Assembly (NCBI RefSeq): GCF_003269295.1
Contig: NZ_QLTT01000002.1
Span: 186,001 to 250,000, forward strand
Direction of reading: 5' to 3'
Source of the DNA: Lentzea atacamensis
GTDB lineage: Bacteria; Actinomycetota; Actinomycetes; Mycobacteriales; Pseudonocardiaceae
Length of the DNA stretch: 64,000 bases
In this document: positions 27,028 to 34,901 of the stretch, piece after piece
Layout of the letters: each line of letters begins with the position of its first letter
Numbering within the stretch: the first letter of the stretch is position 1
Made by a program: the position numbers and the translations under genes
Notes under the pieces: model-generated
The model's input: the letters and a program-made list of their open reading frames with translations, nothing else
Told to the model about the DNA's origin: nothing
Database searches by the model: none

Positions 27028-27384
27028 TCAGCGGTTCTCTGCGGTGGCGATCATGTCGTCCGGAGCGGCGTCACCGTCGCTCGTCACCCAGTGGATCTGC
27101 GGGCTGTCCCCGACGAGCTGCCTGATCAGCGACGAGATCGGCGAGCCGTCGCCGAAGTCGTGTTCGGCGAGCACGGCCAGGACCGCGTCGCCGTAGCGGG
27201 CGACGGTGAAGTCCGGGCGCAGGCCCGCCCGCAGTGCGCGGGCCGCGTCCAGCAGGGAGTCCGGACTCGTGATCAGGACGAGGGTCACGAGGGTGCCGCG
27301 CGTGCGGGCGCGGATCAGCGACTGCTCAAGGCGGTCGAGCAGCAGTGCGTGTCCGGGCAGGCCTGTGAGCGGGTCGTGCAGCAC
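27028..27384 (-). CDS. Short degenerate GGDEF-like protein
   Basis: A 118-residue product that begins like the N-terminal part of a GGDEF domain: LHDPLTGLPGHALLLDRLEQ, then SLIRARTRG. The catalytic GGDEF loop is replaced by RYGDAVLAVLAE and the metal-binding Asp segment is gone (VTLVLITSPDSLLDAARA). It is shorter than a full domain of about 160 residues. It cannot be an active cyclase; it may be a remnant or a nucleotide-binding adaptor. The GTG start lies 9 bases after the stop of the DUF998 gene on the same strand, so it may be the last gene of that operon. Confidence 0.6.
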   Translation of the reverse strand: MLHDPLTGLPGHALLLDRLEQSLIRARTRGTLVTLVLITSPDSLLDAARALRAGLRPDFTVARYGDAVLAVLAEHDFGDGSPISSLIRQLVGDSPQIHWVTSDGDAAPDDMIATAENR

Positions 27385-27393
27385 AGACCGTGT

Positions 27394-27987
27394 CTAGCCG
27401 AGGTCACGCCGGTTGACCAGCATTGCCGCGCCGAAGACAGTCAGCCAGGTGAAGCCGATGGCGACGGTGAGGCGTTGGAAGAGCCCGCCGAACTCCACCA
27501 GGCTCGGTGTCTGGGCGAAGGCGGCGCTGCTCAGGAGGAACATCGCGATGAACGCCACGCCCGACGTGATCGAGAACCACGGGCGGAAGCGGCGAGCGAG
27601 AACGAAGCAGGCGAGCGGCCAGCCCACGAACGTCGGTATGGCGAACAGGTCGTGCACCAGGCCGTGCCAGGTGTACTCGGACAGGGCAGGGCTTCCCGGC
27701 GGATAGCCGCTGACCGGGTCGGTCGTGAAGATGCCGGAGCCGATCAGGCCGATGCCGACGGCGCCGATGAGCAGCGATCCCCAGAACCCGATGCGGGTGC
27801 CGATGGCGAACGCCACCACGAGCGTGCCGGCCACGATGAAGTTCGCGGTCTGGACCCAGCTCGCCAGCTGCAGCGAGCTGACCGGGTGGCGCAGGGGCGA
27901 GTAGTCCGGGACCAGGGCGCCGTTGATCAGGAACGTCAGGACGAAGAGCGGGCCCGCGATCACGCCGCAGAGCGCCAGGCGGTTCAC
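27394..27987 (-). CDS. DUF998 family membrane protein
   Basis: A 197-residue protein with six predicted membrane helices and the DUF998 layout: LALCGVIAGPLFVLTFLING at the start, HPVSSLQLASWVQTANFIVA next, and the conserved central FTTDPVSGYPPG loop followed by HGLVHDLFAIPTF. The function of the family is unknown. The GTG start overlaps the stop of the ClpN-domain gene (GTGA), so it is the third gene of a coupled set of HTH, ClpN and DUF998 genes. Confidence 0.85.
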   Translation of the reverse strand: MNRLALCGVIAGPLFVLTFLINGALVPDYSPLRHPVSSLQLASWVQTANFIVAGTLVVAFAIGTRIGFWGSLLIGAVGIGLIGSGIFTTDPVSGYPPGSPALSEYTWHGLVHDLFAIPTFVGWPLACFVLARRFRPWFSITSGVAFIAMFLLSSAAFAQTPSLVEFGGLFQRLTVAIGFTWLTVFGAAMLVNRRDLG

Positions 27988-28424
27988 GACAGACGGGCGC
28001 GCACGGCGGCCGTGTCGACGCCGAGGTGAGCCAGCAGGTCGGCGGCCGGGTCCGGCCGGTCGTTGGCGAGCAGAGCCAGGACGAACTGTTCGGCGGTCGG
28101 ATGGACGGCCCTGCTTCGCGGGGTCGGTTTGATCGCGCGGAGCAGGGTGGCGCGGGCGGCCGTGGTCAGGGGCGGGCGTTTGGTCGCGGCGGGCACGACG
28201 GTCGCGGCGAACTCGCCGGTGTCGATGCCGATCGCGGTGAGCGCGGCTCGGTCGAGGCCTTCCAGGCCTGCACGGGCGGTGGCCAGATCGACGCCGAGTG
28301 CGGTGACGGCGGCCGGCTCGTGCAGCAGGCCGAGGAGCAGGTGTTCGGTGGAGAGGCGGCGGTCGCCTCTGCGTCGGGCCTCGGCCTGCGCGGCCATGAT
28401 CACGCGAGTGCGCACCTGTTTCAC
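27984..28424 (-). CDS. Stand-alone Clp N-terminal domain protein
   Basis: A 146-residue protein consisting only of a Clp N-domain pair: RTRVIMAAQAEARRRGDRRL, LSTEHLLLGLLHEPAA, then a second copy around TTAARATLLRAIK and HPTAEQFVLALLAND. There is no AAA+ ATPase module. Such single-domain proteins may bind ClpC clients or adaptors. The start overlaps the HTH gene stop (ATGA). In this operon the partner regulator is small and has a clear operator, so the set could be a self-regulated stress module. That role is inference. Confidence 0.85.
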   Translation of the reverse strand: MKQVRTRVIMAAQAEARRRGDRRLSTEHLLLGLLHEPAAVTALGVDLATARAGLEGLDRAALTAIGIDTGEFAATVVPAATKRPPLTTAARATLLRAIKPTPRSRAVHPTAEQFVLALLANDRPDPAADLLAHLGVDTAAVRARLS

Positions 28425-28624
28425 GTCGTCCCCCTGTACTTGGCGTGCACGGACTGACGGGACATGCCCAGCGCGTCACCGATCTGTTCCCACGACCAGC
28501 CCTGTTCCCTGGCGCGGGCCACGGAGACCGCCTCGACGTGTTCGGCGAGGCGGCGCAGTGCCCCGACGGCGCGCAGGCTGGTCGCGGGATCGACGGAGTT
28601 GATCTGACGCGTGAGCTCGTCCAC
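28421..28624 (-). CDS. Small helix-turn-helix regulator
   Basis: A 67-residue DNA-binding protein starting VDELTRQINSVDP. Its C-terminal HTH is GWSWEQIGDALGMSRQSVHA. GTG at 28624 was chosen because it gives a compact product. The alternative TTG at 28660 would place the inverted-repeat operator inside the coding region. The start codon itself touches the operator, which points to self-repression and perhaps a leaderless transcript. The ClpN and DUF998 genes follow with overlaps. Confidence 0.8.
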   Translation of the reverse strand: MDELTRQINSVDPATSLRAVGALRRLAEHVEAVSVARAREQGWSWEQIGDALGMSRQSVHAKYRGTT

Positions 28625-28650
28625 GTTTGTCAGGCTAGACTGACAAACGT
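28623..28650. promoter_or_regulatory. Perfect inverted-repeat operator of the HTH-ClpN operon
   Basis: ACGTTTGTCAG (28623-28633) and CTGACAAACGT (28640-28650) are perfect 11-bp arms around GCTAGA. The repeat covers the start of the small HTH gene and faces the neighbouring MBL gene's 3' end, so it belongs to the HTH promoter. The size suits a dimeric HTH protein, most simply the product of the first gene. Confidence 0.75.
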
Positions 28651-28672
28651 GCGTCGTCAACGTGGACTGACG

Positions 28673-29389
28673 TCAGCCAAGTGCGTAAACGTCACCTTCG
28701 GAGGCGGCGAAGATCTCTCCGGTGAACTCTGCGCGCGCTGCGGCCACGGCCGCGAACCGGTCGTTGCCCGGCCAGAAGTGCGTGAGCATCAGACGACGGG
28801 CCCCGGCCTGCCGCGCCCACGCTCCCGCTGCCGCCGACGTCATCAGCAGGCCGGAGGTGTCGCCGGGCCGGTCGGTCGCCTCGACGATGAACAGGTCCGC
28901 GTCCCCGCCCAGCGCGGCCAACGCCGGCGAAGGACCGGTGTCACCGGTGTAGGCGAGGACACGGGACGACTCCAGCCGGACGCCCGCGTTCGGGACGAAG
29001 TGCGGCAGGTCGACCCCGGTCAGCCTGAACGGTCCGACATCCCACGAGCCCGGCAGCTCGAAGACGTCGAAGACCTCGTCCAGTGGCACGTCCGGTTCGA
29101 GGCCCTGCACGGTGCCGAGCACCCCCGGCGGGCAGTACAACGGCAACCGCCCACGCCGTCCGTAGTGCTGCATCCGGAACAAGCCGTGCAGGTCAGCGCA
29201 GTGATCGGGATGCTCGTGCGTGATCACCACAGCATCCGGCCCCTCCGGCCACAGCTCCAGCAACCGGGGCAGCGTGCCGTAGCCCAGGTCCAGGACGACC
29301 CGGAAGCCGGACTCCTCGACGGCGAACCCGCTGCACGCCCGCCCCGGCTCCGGGTAGGCGCCGCAGCTGCCGAGAACCGTCAGCCGCAC
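28673..29389 (-). CDS. MBL-fold metallohydrolase
   Basis: A 238-residue metallo-beta-lactamase-fold protein of the RNase Z-like group. It has the metal motif THEHPDHCADLHGL, a downstream ligand His (VDLPHFVPN), the Asp in LAYTGDTGPS and the last His in MLTHFWPGND. It starts MRLTVLGSCGAYPEPGR, a common actinobacterial opening. Substrate unknown; phosphodiester or cyclic-nucleotide hydrolysis is typical of this branch. The GTG start lies 10 bases inside the GNAT gene, so the pair is coupled. Confidence 0.88.
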   Translation of the reverse strand: MRLTVLGSCGAYPEPGRACSGFAVEESGFRVVLDLGYGTLPRLLELWPEGPDAVVITHEHPDHCADLHGLFRMQHYGRRGRLPLYCPPGVLGTVQGLEPDVPLDEVFDVFELPGSWDVGPFRLTGVDLPHFVPNAGVRLESSRVLAYTGDTGPSPALAALGGDADLFIVEATDRPGDTSGLLMTSAAAGAWARQAGARRLMLTHFWPGNDRFAAVAAARAEFTGEIFAASEGDVYALG

Positions 29390-29859
29390 GACTTGCTCAA
29401 CAGGATCTCGCGCGGCCCGAACCCCGACGCCGAGTAGAAGCCGACGGCGTCCTCGTTGGTGGCGAAGATGCCCGCGAACACGACCGAAGCGCCGTGAGCC
29501 GCAGCCACCTTCTCCGCCTCCTGGACCAGCGCCGCACCGACGCCCTGTCCGCGAAAGCCGTCCAGCACCACGGTGTGGACGTCGGCTCCGCGGCGCGGCA
29601 CCAGGATCTGGTGGTCGGGCGGCGGTGGCAGCAACACCACCTCCGCCATGCCGACCACCTCGCCCGCCACCTCGGCGACCGAGATCAGCGCAGAGCCGAC
29701 GACCTCCTCGAAGTGCCGCTGCACAGCGGCGGCATCGGGAACGCGAAAGACGTCGGGGTCGAGCTGGACGTGGCGTTCGGCGTTGGCCAGGCGCAGCCGG
29801 ACGAGGGCGGGCACATCCCCGCGCTCGGCCGGTCGGAGGTGAGGGCTCACCTCACTCAT
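29380..29859 (-). CDS. GNAT-family N-acetyltransferase
   Basis: A 159-residue GNAT enzyme. The acetyl-CoA-binding motif A is VVLDGFRGQGVGAALVQEAE, and motif B is FATNEDAVGFYSASGFGPRE. ATG at 29859 was chosen since the sequence MSEVSPHLRPAERGDVPALV gives the usual GNAT N-terminus. Extending it further would overlap the divergent PIG-L start. The substrate is unknown. It is the first gene of a two-gene unit with the MBL protein and diverges from the PIG-L deacetylase gene with 38 bases between the starts. Confidence 0.88.
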   Translation of the reverse strand: MSEVSPHLRPAERGDVPALVRLRLANAERHVQLDPDVFRVPDAAAVQRHFEEVVGSALISVAEVAGEVVGMAEVVLLPPPPDHQILVPRRGADVHTVVLDGFRGQGVGAALVQEAEKVAAAHGASVVFAGIFATNEDAVGFYSASGFGPREILLSKSCG

Positions 29860-29897
29860 GATCCACGCGAAGCCCGGAAAGCCGGAAGGATGGCCGC

Positions 29898-30659
29898 ATG
29901 ACCCTGCCTGCCCTCCCCGAGGAGTCCTTCCAGCGCGTGCTCTGCGTCGTCGCACACCCGGACGACATGGAGTACGGCGTGTCCGCGGCCGTCGCCCGCT
30001 GGACCGCCCGCGGCATCGAGGTCGGCTATCTCCTGCTCACCCGCGGCGAGGCCGGCATGCCGAACCCGCCGGAGGAAACGGCACGCCTGCGCGTGGCCGA
30101 GCAGCAGGCCGCCTGCGCCGTCGTGGGCGTCAAGCACCTGACCGTCCTCGAACACCCGGACGGCGTCCTCGTCCATGGCCTCGACCTGCGCCGTGACATC
30201 TGCCGTGAGATCCGCCGGTTCAAACCGGACGTCGTGCTCGGCACCGGCTATGAGATCGAAACGCCGTTCGGCTTCGACCAGGCCGACCACCGCGCCGCCG
30301 GCCTCGCAACGCTCGACGCGCTGCGCGACGCGGGCAACCGCTGGATCTTCCCGGAGCAGATCGACGACGAGGGCCTCGAACCGCACTCCGCGCGCTGGTA
30401 CATCGTTCCCGGACTCCCCGGTCACGGCGCGACCCACGGCGTCGACGTCACGGGCGAACCGCTGCGACGCGGCATCGCCTCGCTGGAGGCGCACGCGGAG
30501 TACCTGGCCGCGCTCCCGGACCACCCGGCGCCGGCTGACTTCATCCCGAAGTTCGCGGCGATGAGCGGCAAGGCGATGGGCGTCGAGCACGCCGTTCTGT
30601 TCCGCGCTCACGACCTGCAGGCTCCGCCGGAGTTCTTCACGGAAGAGGTGCAGGACTGA
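29898..30659 (+). CDS. PIG-L/LmbE-family deacetylase
   Basis: A 253-residue zinc-dependent deacetylase of the PIG-L family, which includes MshB and Mca of mycothiol metabolism. The signature AHPDDMEYGVSAAVARWTAR holds the catalytic Asp and two zinc ligands. The third ligand is in FDQADHRAAGLATLDALRD. LLTRGEAGMPNPPEE is another family segment. The length is below MshB (about 300), so it may be an Mca-like amidase or act on another N-acetyl-sugar compound. The HIT gene begins 23 bases after the stop. Confidence 0.88.
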   Translation: MTLPALPEESFQRVLCVVAHPDDMEYGVSAAVARWTARGIEVGYLLLTRGEAGMPNPPEETARLRVAEQQAACAVVGVKHLTVLEHPDGVLVHGLDLRRDICREIRRFKPDVVLGTGYEIETPFGFDQADHRAAGLATLDALRDAGNRWIFPEQIDDEGLEPHSARWYIVPGLPGHGATHGVDVTGEPLRRGIASLEAHAEYLAALPDHPAPADFIPKFAAMSGKAMGVEHAVLFRAHDLQAPPEFFTEEVQD

Positions 30660-30682
30660 AGGCGCACAGGATCGGTCGGGTC

Positions 30683-31024
30683 ATGGGGCCGGACCGGTAC
30701 TGCGACGAGGTCGTTCCAGGCACGGTGAAGGTGGAGGTGCTCGTCCGGACCGAGAACACGCTCGCCTTCCGCCCACCTCTGCCCGGCTTCGGCACCGATC
30801 ACATCATCGTGATCCCCACACGACACGTCTCGTCGTTGCTCGACCTGGACGACGACCTGACAATCGAGCTGCTCTCCACGGTCAAGAATGTCGCCGCGCT
30901 GGCTGTCGACCAGCACGGGGGCTGCCAGGTGCTCACCACGCTGGGCGACGAACAGCACAACAAGCACCTGCACTGGCACGTCGCTGTCGGCGACGGGGTC
31001 GCCAGGTTCGTGCCACGCGCCTGA
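30683..31024 (+). CDS. HIT-family hydrolase
   Basis: A 113-residue histidine-triad protein. The HxHxHxx active site is visible as KHLHWHVAVGDG, and the nucleotide pocket near IIVIPTRHVSSLLDLDDD matches the family. HIT enzymes hydrolyse nucleoside phosphoramidates or dinucleotides. The Zn-binding Cys pair common in actinobacterial HIT proteins is reduced to one Cys (DRYCDEV). It follows the PIG-L gene closely and ends 3 bases before the convergent dnaB stop. Confidence 0.88.
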   Translation: MGPDRYCDEVVPGTVKVEVLVRTENTLAFRPPLPGFGTDHIIVIPTRHVSSLLDLDDDLTIELLSTVKNVAALAVDQHGGCQVLTTLGDEQHNKHLHWHVAVGDGVARFVPRA

Positions 31025-31027
31025 GCG

Positions 31028-33079
31028 CTAGGCCTGGGCCAGGTCGGTGAAGCGGCTGTAGTGCAGCTGGTGCGCCACGGTGATGGTCGCGGTCGGGCCG
31101 GCACGGTGCTTGGCGATGATCAGGTCGGCCTCGCCCGCGCGCGGGTCGTCGCGTTCCCACGCGTCCGGGCGGTTGATCAGGATGACCATGTCGGCGTCCT
31201 GTTCGAGGGAGCCGGACTCGCGGAGGTCGGACAGCATCGGGCGCTTGTCGGTTCGTTGCTCGGGGCCGCGGTTCAGCTGGGAGATCGCGATGACCGGGAC
31301 GTGGAGCTCCTTGGCGATCAGCTTCAGCGAGCGGGAGAACTCCGAGACTTCCTGCTGGCGGGACTCGGACTTCTTGCCTGAGCTCATCAGCTGGAGGTAG
31401 TCGACGACCATCAGCTTGAGATCGTGGCGCTGCTTGAGGCGGCGGGCCTTGGCGCGGATCTCCATCATGGTCAGGTTCGGGCTGTCGTCGACGAACAGCG
31501 GCGCCTCGCTGATCTCGCTCATGCGGCGGGCCAGGCGGGTCCAGTCGTCGTCGCTCATCTTGCCGCCTCGCATGTCGCCGAGGCGGATGCGGGCCTCGGC
31601 GGAGAGCATGCGCATGACGATCTCGGTGCGGCTCATCTCCAGGCTGAAGATGGCGCTGGTCAGGCCGTGCTTCACCGAGCACGAGCGGGCGAAGTCGAGG
31701 CCCAGCGTCGAGTTGTGGGTCGGGATCATCGTCTTGCCCGCGAGGTAGAGGTGGTCGTGGTTGTCGACCTCCACGCACCGCACCGGCACGGACGCGACGG
31801 GGCGTACCGCGACGATCTCCACCTGGTCGTGCCGGCCCAGGCCCGCGATCAGCTCGTCGACGTCGCGGCGCAGGCGGGCGAACCGGCCGTCGATCTGCAG
31901 TGCCGCCAGCAGTTCCTCGCGCTGCTTGCGGGAGGCCCGCAGGTACGCGGCGGGGATGTGCGGGTCGTCGGCCAGGTCCAGGTCCTTGGCCACGCGCAGC
32001 TCTTCGTCGGTCAGCTCCAGGTCGCCCAGGCCGGACAGGAAACGACCGAGCGCGCGCGGGGACAGCGGCAACGAGGCGGTGGGCAGCTCCCACGCCGCCG
32101 ACATGCGCACGAACACGCGGCACACGCCGACGCGCTGGAACAGCTGCGCGGTGGTGCGGATCGCCCAGAAGCCGCCGGTCTCGCTGCACGACTCCGTGAG
32201 CCACTGGTGCTCGGCGTCGGCCACGATCACCGCGCCGTCGGAGAACTCGACCTCGAAGCACGGGCGGCCGGTCATCACCTCGGTCGCGGCGACCACGCGC
32301 GTCGGGCGGCCGTCCGCGCCCATCAGGAAGTCGCCGACCGAGACCGAACCCATGGTGGTCCAGCCCGAGGGCGTGGGCAGCGGGGTGTCGAGGGCCAGCG
32401 CCTTGCCGACACCGGGACGGGCGGCGACGATGATCATCTGGCCGCCGTGCAGGCCGTTCGTCAGCTCGTCGAGGTCGGCGAAGCCGGTCGGGATGCCCTG
32501 CGAGATGCCGCCGCGCGACGCGATCGCGTCGATCTCGTCCATCGTCGGCTGGAGCAGGTCTTCCAGCGCCACGTAGTCCTCGGTCGTGCGGCGGTCGGTG
32601 ACCTCGTAGATCGCCGCCTGTGCGCGGTCGACCACCTCGTCGACGTCCGCGCCCTCGGCACCGTTGTAGCCGAGCTGCACGATGCGCGTGCCCGCCTCCA
32701 CCAGACGGCGCAGCACCGCCTTCTCGGCCACGATCTCGGCGTAGTAGCCGGCGTTCGCGGCCGTCGGCACCGTCGCGATCAACGTGTGCAGGTACGGGGC
32801 GCCACCCACGCGCAGCAGTTCGCCGCGGCGCTCGAGCTCGGCGGAGATGGTGATCGGGTCGGCGGGCTCGCCGCGGCCGTACAGGTCGAGGATGCAGTCG
32901 TAGATCGCCTGGTGTGCCGGGCGGTAGAAGTCGTTGGGCGCGAGGGCCTCGATGACGTCCGCGATGGCGTCCTTGGACAGCAGCATGCCGCCCAGCACCG
33001 ACTGCTCGGCTGCGAGGTCCTGCGGCGGCTGACGCTCGAATCCGGGTTCCGCCATACCCCGGTCGTCCACCAGCGCCAC
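31028..33079 (-). CDS. dnaB: Replicative DNA helicase with in-frame intein
   Basis: A 683-residue precursor; 453 residues remain after intein removal, the normal DnaB length. The N-terminal domain (RQPPQDLAAEQSVLGGMLLS) and RecA-like domain are canonical: the Walker A is split (RPGVGK | STLG), Walker B is LKLMVVDYLQLM, and QLNRGPEQRTDKRPMLSDLR carries the arginine-finger region. DnaB unwinds DNA at the fork as a hexamer. GTG at 33079 was preferred to ATG at 33055. It restores the usual actinobacterial start (MALVDDRG) and has AGGGG ten bases upstream. The helicase can be active only after protein splicing, because the intein divides the ATP-binding loop. It follows the rpsF-ssb-rpsR-rplI cluster, as in other actinobacteria. 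Confidence 0.96.
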   Translation of the reverse strand: MALVDDRGMAEPGFERQPPQDLAAEQSVLGGMLLSKDAIADVIEALAPNDFYRPAHQAIYDCILDLYGRGEPADPITISAELERRGELLRVGGAPYLHTLIATVPTAANAGYYAEIVAEKAVLRRLVEAGTRIVQLGYNGAEGADVDEVVDRAQAAIYEVTDRRTTEDYVALEDLLQPTMDEIDAIASRGGISQGIPTGFADLDELTNGLHGGQMIIVAARPGVGKALALDTPLPTPSGWTTMGSVSVGDFLMGADGRPTRVVAATEVMTGRPCFEVEFSDGAVIVADAEHQWLTESCSETGGFWAIRTTAQLFQRVGVCRVFVRMSAAWELPTASLPLSPRALGRFLSGLGDLELTDEELRVAKDLDLADDPHIPAAYLRASRKQREELLAALQIDGRFARLRRDVDELIAGLGRHDQVEIVAVRPVASVPVRCVEVDNHDHLYLAGKTMIPTHNSTLGLDFARSCSVKHGLTSAIFSLEMSRTEIVMRMLSAEARIRLGDMRGGKMSDDDWTRLARRMSEISEAPLFVDDSPNLTMMEIRAKARRLKQRHDLKLMVVDYLQLMSSGKKSESRQQEVSEFSRSLKLIAKELHVPVIAISQLNRGPEQRTDKRPMLSDLRESGSLEQDADMVILINRPDAWERDDPRAGEADLIIAKHRAGPTATITVAHQLHYSRFTDLAQA
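31712..32401 (-). other. Class 3 intein within DnaB Walker A
   Basis: A 230-residue intein (DnaB residues 227-456) lies between Lys and Ser of the Walker A. It starts with Ala, not Cys or Ser (ALALDTPLPTPSGWTTMGSV), so a class 1 first step is impossible. The class 3 WCT set is present: Trp67 in block B (AEHQW), Cys209 in block F (PVRCVEVDNHDHLYLAG), and Thr228 in block G (IPTHN), with Asn230 and extein Ser+1. In class 3 inteins the block F Cys makes the first nucleophilic attack. The middle (IPAAYLRASRKQREELLAAL) still resembles a LAGLIDADG endonuclease, but acidic catalytic residues are lost, so homing is probably dead. Confidence 0.88.
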
Positions 33080-33241
33080 TGCCAAATCACCCCTGCGAAG
33101 AGTCGAGAGCCGGTGTCTGTCCCCTAGTTGTACAGCGCGACACCGACAATTCCGGGCGGCCACGCTGTGCGATGGTGATCGCCCGAGTCGCGACGCTAGA
33201 GGGACCCGTCCGGAGCAAGCAAACCAGCGTGTGGATCGCCC

Positions 33242-33454
33242 TGTGGACAACTGGGGGACAACCTGTGGATGGTTGCCCACAGGGGTGGAGCCGCTGGGGA
33301 CAACCTGTTGACAACCGGTAGGGTGACGGAAATAACCGCAGCTCAGACGCTGTGAACAACTTGTGGAAAAAGTTGTGCGCCACACCCTCGGCGTGTCGCG
33401 AGAATCCGCCTCTTCGGCGTGTCGCGACCAGGCCGGGCACATCGGTTATCCACA
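33242..33454. promoter_or_regulatory. Cluster of DnaA-box-like sequences upstream of dnaB
   Basis: In the 516-base gap between dnaB and rplI there are several DnaA-box-like 9-mers. TGTGGACAA (33242-33250) is the reverse complement of TTGTCCACA. TTATCCACA at 33446-33454 is an exact consensus box. TTGCCCACA (33273-33281) and TGTGGAAAA (33362-33370) each differ by one base from a box. Other GACAAC repeats surround them. dnaA and dnaN are not in the window, so this need not be oriC. DnaA control of dnaB or DnaA titration is a plausible role. The gap holds no gene I can support. Confidence 0.55.
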
Positions 33455-33492
33455 GGACGTGGACAGGGCGGTGCTGGGCCGAACGAGCGAAA

Positions 33493-33528
33493 GCGCCACC
33501 TACTCGGAGCATTCCGGGTAGGTGGCGC
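33493..33528 (-). terminator. Terminator after rplI
   Basis: Arms GCGCCACCTACTCGG (33493-33507) and CCGGGTAGGTGGCGC (33514-33528) pair at 14 of 15 positions with a 6-base loop. On the minus strand a short CTTTCG follows. It lies 67 bases past the rplI stop and should end the rpsF-ssb-rpsR-rplI transcript before dnaB. Confidence 0.8.
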
Positions 33529-33595
33529 CTCAGCAATCGCAACCAGCGTGAAATGCCCCCGAGGGGGTCACGACACGCGGTTCGCGTTGCGGGAG

Positions 33596-34054
33596 TTACT
33601 CGGCAGCGGTAACGACGAGCGGCAGCGCGACGGTGACCTCGGGGTGGAGGCGAACCGTCACCGAGTGCTTGCCGGTGGTCTTGATGTGACCCGGCAGCTC
33701 AATGGCGCGCTTGTCCAGGACGAGACCGCCCGCGGTCTTCTTCACAGCCGCCGCGACGTCGGCGGTGGTGATCGAACCGAACAGCTTGTTCGAGCCGGCC
33801 GCAGCCTTCGCGGTCAGCGTCACGCCACCCAGGCCCTCGAGCTTGGCCTTGAGCTCCTTGGCGTGGTCCAGGTCGCGCACGCGACGGGTGTCCTGCGCGC
33901 GCTGGATGACCTGGATCTGCTTCTGCGCACCGCGGGTCGCGACGATCGCGAGACCGCGCGGGAGCAGGTAGTTGCGGCCGTAGCCGTCCTTGACCTCGAC
34001 GATGTCGCCGGGAGCGCCAAGGCCGGAAACGTCAGCGGTGAGGATGAGCTTCAT
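33596..34054 (-). CDS. rplI: Ribosomal protein bL9
   Basis: A 152-residue bL9, normal length. The N-terminal signature [20 protein letters not shown] and [13 protein letters not shown] is intact, followed by the connecting helix and C-terminal domain ([10 protein letters not shown]). It binds 23S rRNA near the L1 stalk base. Last gene of the rpsF-ssb-rpsR-rplI cluster, 17 bases after rpsR, followed by a hairpin terminator. Confidence 0.97.
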   Translation of the reverse strand: MKLILTADVSGLGAPGDIVEVKDGYGRNYLLPRGLAIVATRGAQKQIQVIQRAQDTRRVRDLDHAKELKAKLEGLGGVTLTAKAAAGSNKLFGSITTADVAAAVKKTAGGLVLDKRAIELPGHIKTTGKHSVTVRLHPEVTVALPLVVTAAE

Positions 34055-34071
34055 CGTTGAGTCCCCTTTCC

Positions 34072-34311
34072 TTAGCGAGCGGTCGAGGTGTAGGGCAGCA
34101 GGGCCATCTCACGGGCGTTCTTCACGGCAACAGCGACGTCGCGCTGGTGCTGCGAGCAGTTGCCGGTGACACGGCGGGCACGGATCTTGCCGCGGTCGGA
34201 GATGAACTTCCGAAGCAGCGTCGTGTCCTTGTAGTCGATCAGGCTCGCGCTCTTGTCCTTGCAGAAGGCGCAAACCTTCTTCTTGGGCTTGCGCACAGGC
34301 GGCTTGGCCAT
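34072..34311 (-). CDS. rpsR: Ribosomal protein bS18, zinc-ribbon (C+) form
   Basis: A 79-residue bS18 of the small subunit. The core [20 protein letters not shown] is clear. CAFCKDK near the N-terminus and C-S-Q-H later form a CxxC...CxxH set, the zinc-binding (C+) form. Mycobacteria also carry a C- paralogue used under zinc starvation; if this strain has one it is elsewhere. A stretch of 57 bases separates it from ssb. Confidence 0.96.
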   Translation of the reverse strand: MAKPPVRKPKKKVCAFCKDKSASLIDYKDTTLLRKFISDRGKIRARRVTGNCSQHQRDVAVAVKNAREMALLPYTSTAR

Positions 34312-34368
34312 GTGTCTCTAACTCCTGGAATACGCAGTGATCAGGTTCTGGATGACCGGTGCAGCGGT

Positions 34369-34872
34369 CTAGAAGGGGGGCTCGTCGGCGAAGCCGCCAC
34401 CCGAGCCGGCCGGCGGGGCGGAACCCCACGGGTCGTCAGCGGGGGCGCCACCGCCACGAGACTGCGAGGGACCGCCGCCGAAGCCGCCGCCACCGCCGCC
34501 GTCTCCACGGCTGACCTTGTTGACCTTCGCGGTCGCGTAGCGCAGCGAGGGGCCGATCTCGTCGACCTCAAGCTCCACGACGGTGCGCTTCTCGCCTTCC
34601 TTCGTCTCGAAGGAACGCTGGCGCAGCCGTCCGGAGACGAGCACGCGCGAACCGCGGGTGAGCGACTCGGCCACGTTCTCGGCGACCTGCCGCCACACGT
34701 TGCACCGCAGGAACAGCGCTTCGCCGTCCTTCCACTCGCCGGACTGGCGGTCGAAGGTGCGGGGCGTGGAGGCGACCGTGAAGGACGCCACCGCGGCACC
34801 GCTCTGGGTGAAGCGAAGTTCCGGGTCGGCGGTCAGGTTCCCGACCACCGTGATCGTCGTCTCACCAGCCAT
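34369..34872 (-). CDS. ssb: Single-stranded DNA-binding protein
   Basis: A 167-residue SSB with an OB-fold ([40 protein letters not shown]), a Gly-rich linker and the acidic C-terminal tip FADEPPF. The tip recruits repair and replication partners. It protects single-stranded DNA during replication and sits between rpsF and rpsR as in most bacteria, expressed with the ribosomal genes. Confidence 0.97.
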   Translation of the reverse strand: MAGETTITVVGNLTADPELRFTQSGAAVASFTVASTPRTFDRQSGEWKDGEALFLRCNVWRQVAENVAESLTRGSRVLVSGRLRQRSFETKEGEKRTVVELEVDEIGPSLRYATAKVNKVSRGDGGGGGGFGGGPSQSRGGGAPADDPWGSAPPAGSGGGFADEPPF

Positions 34873-34901
34873 GTCTTGGGGGCTCCCCTGATTGAGGTTC
34901 G

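Noticed and set aside
33080-33595. Chromosomal origin oriC
   Set aside because: There are DnaA-box-like sites, but neither dnaA nor dnaN is nearby, no AT-rich unwinding stretch is visible, and only a few boxes match well.
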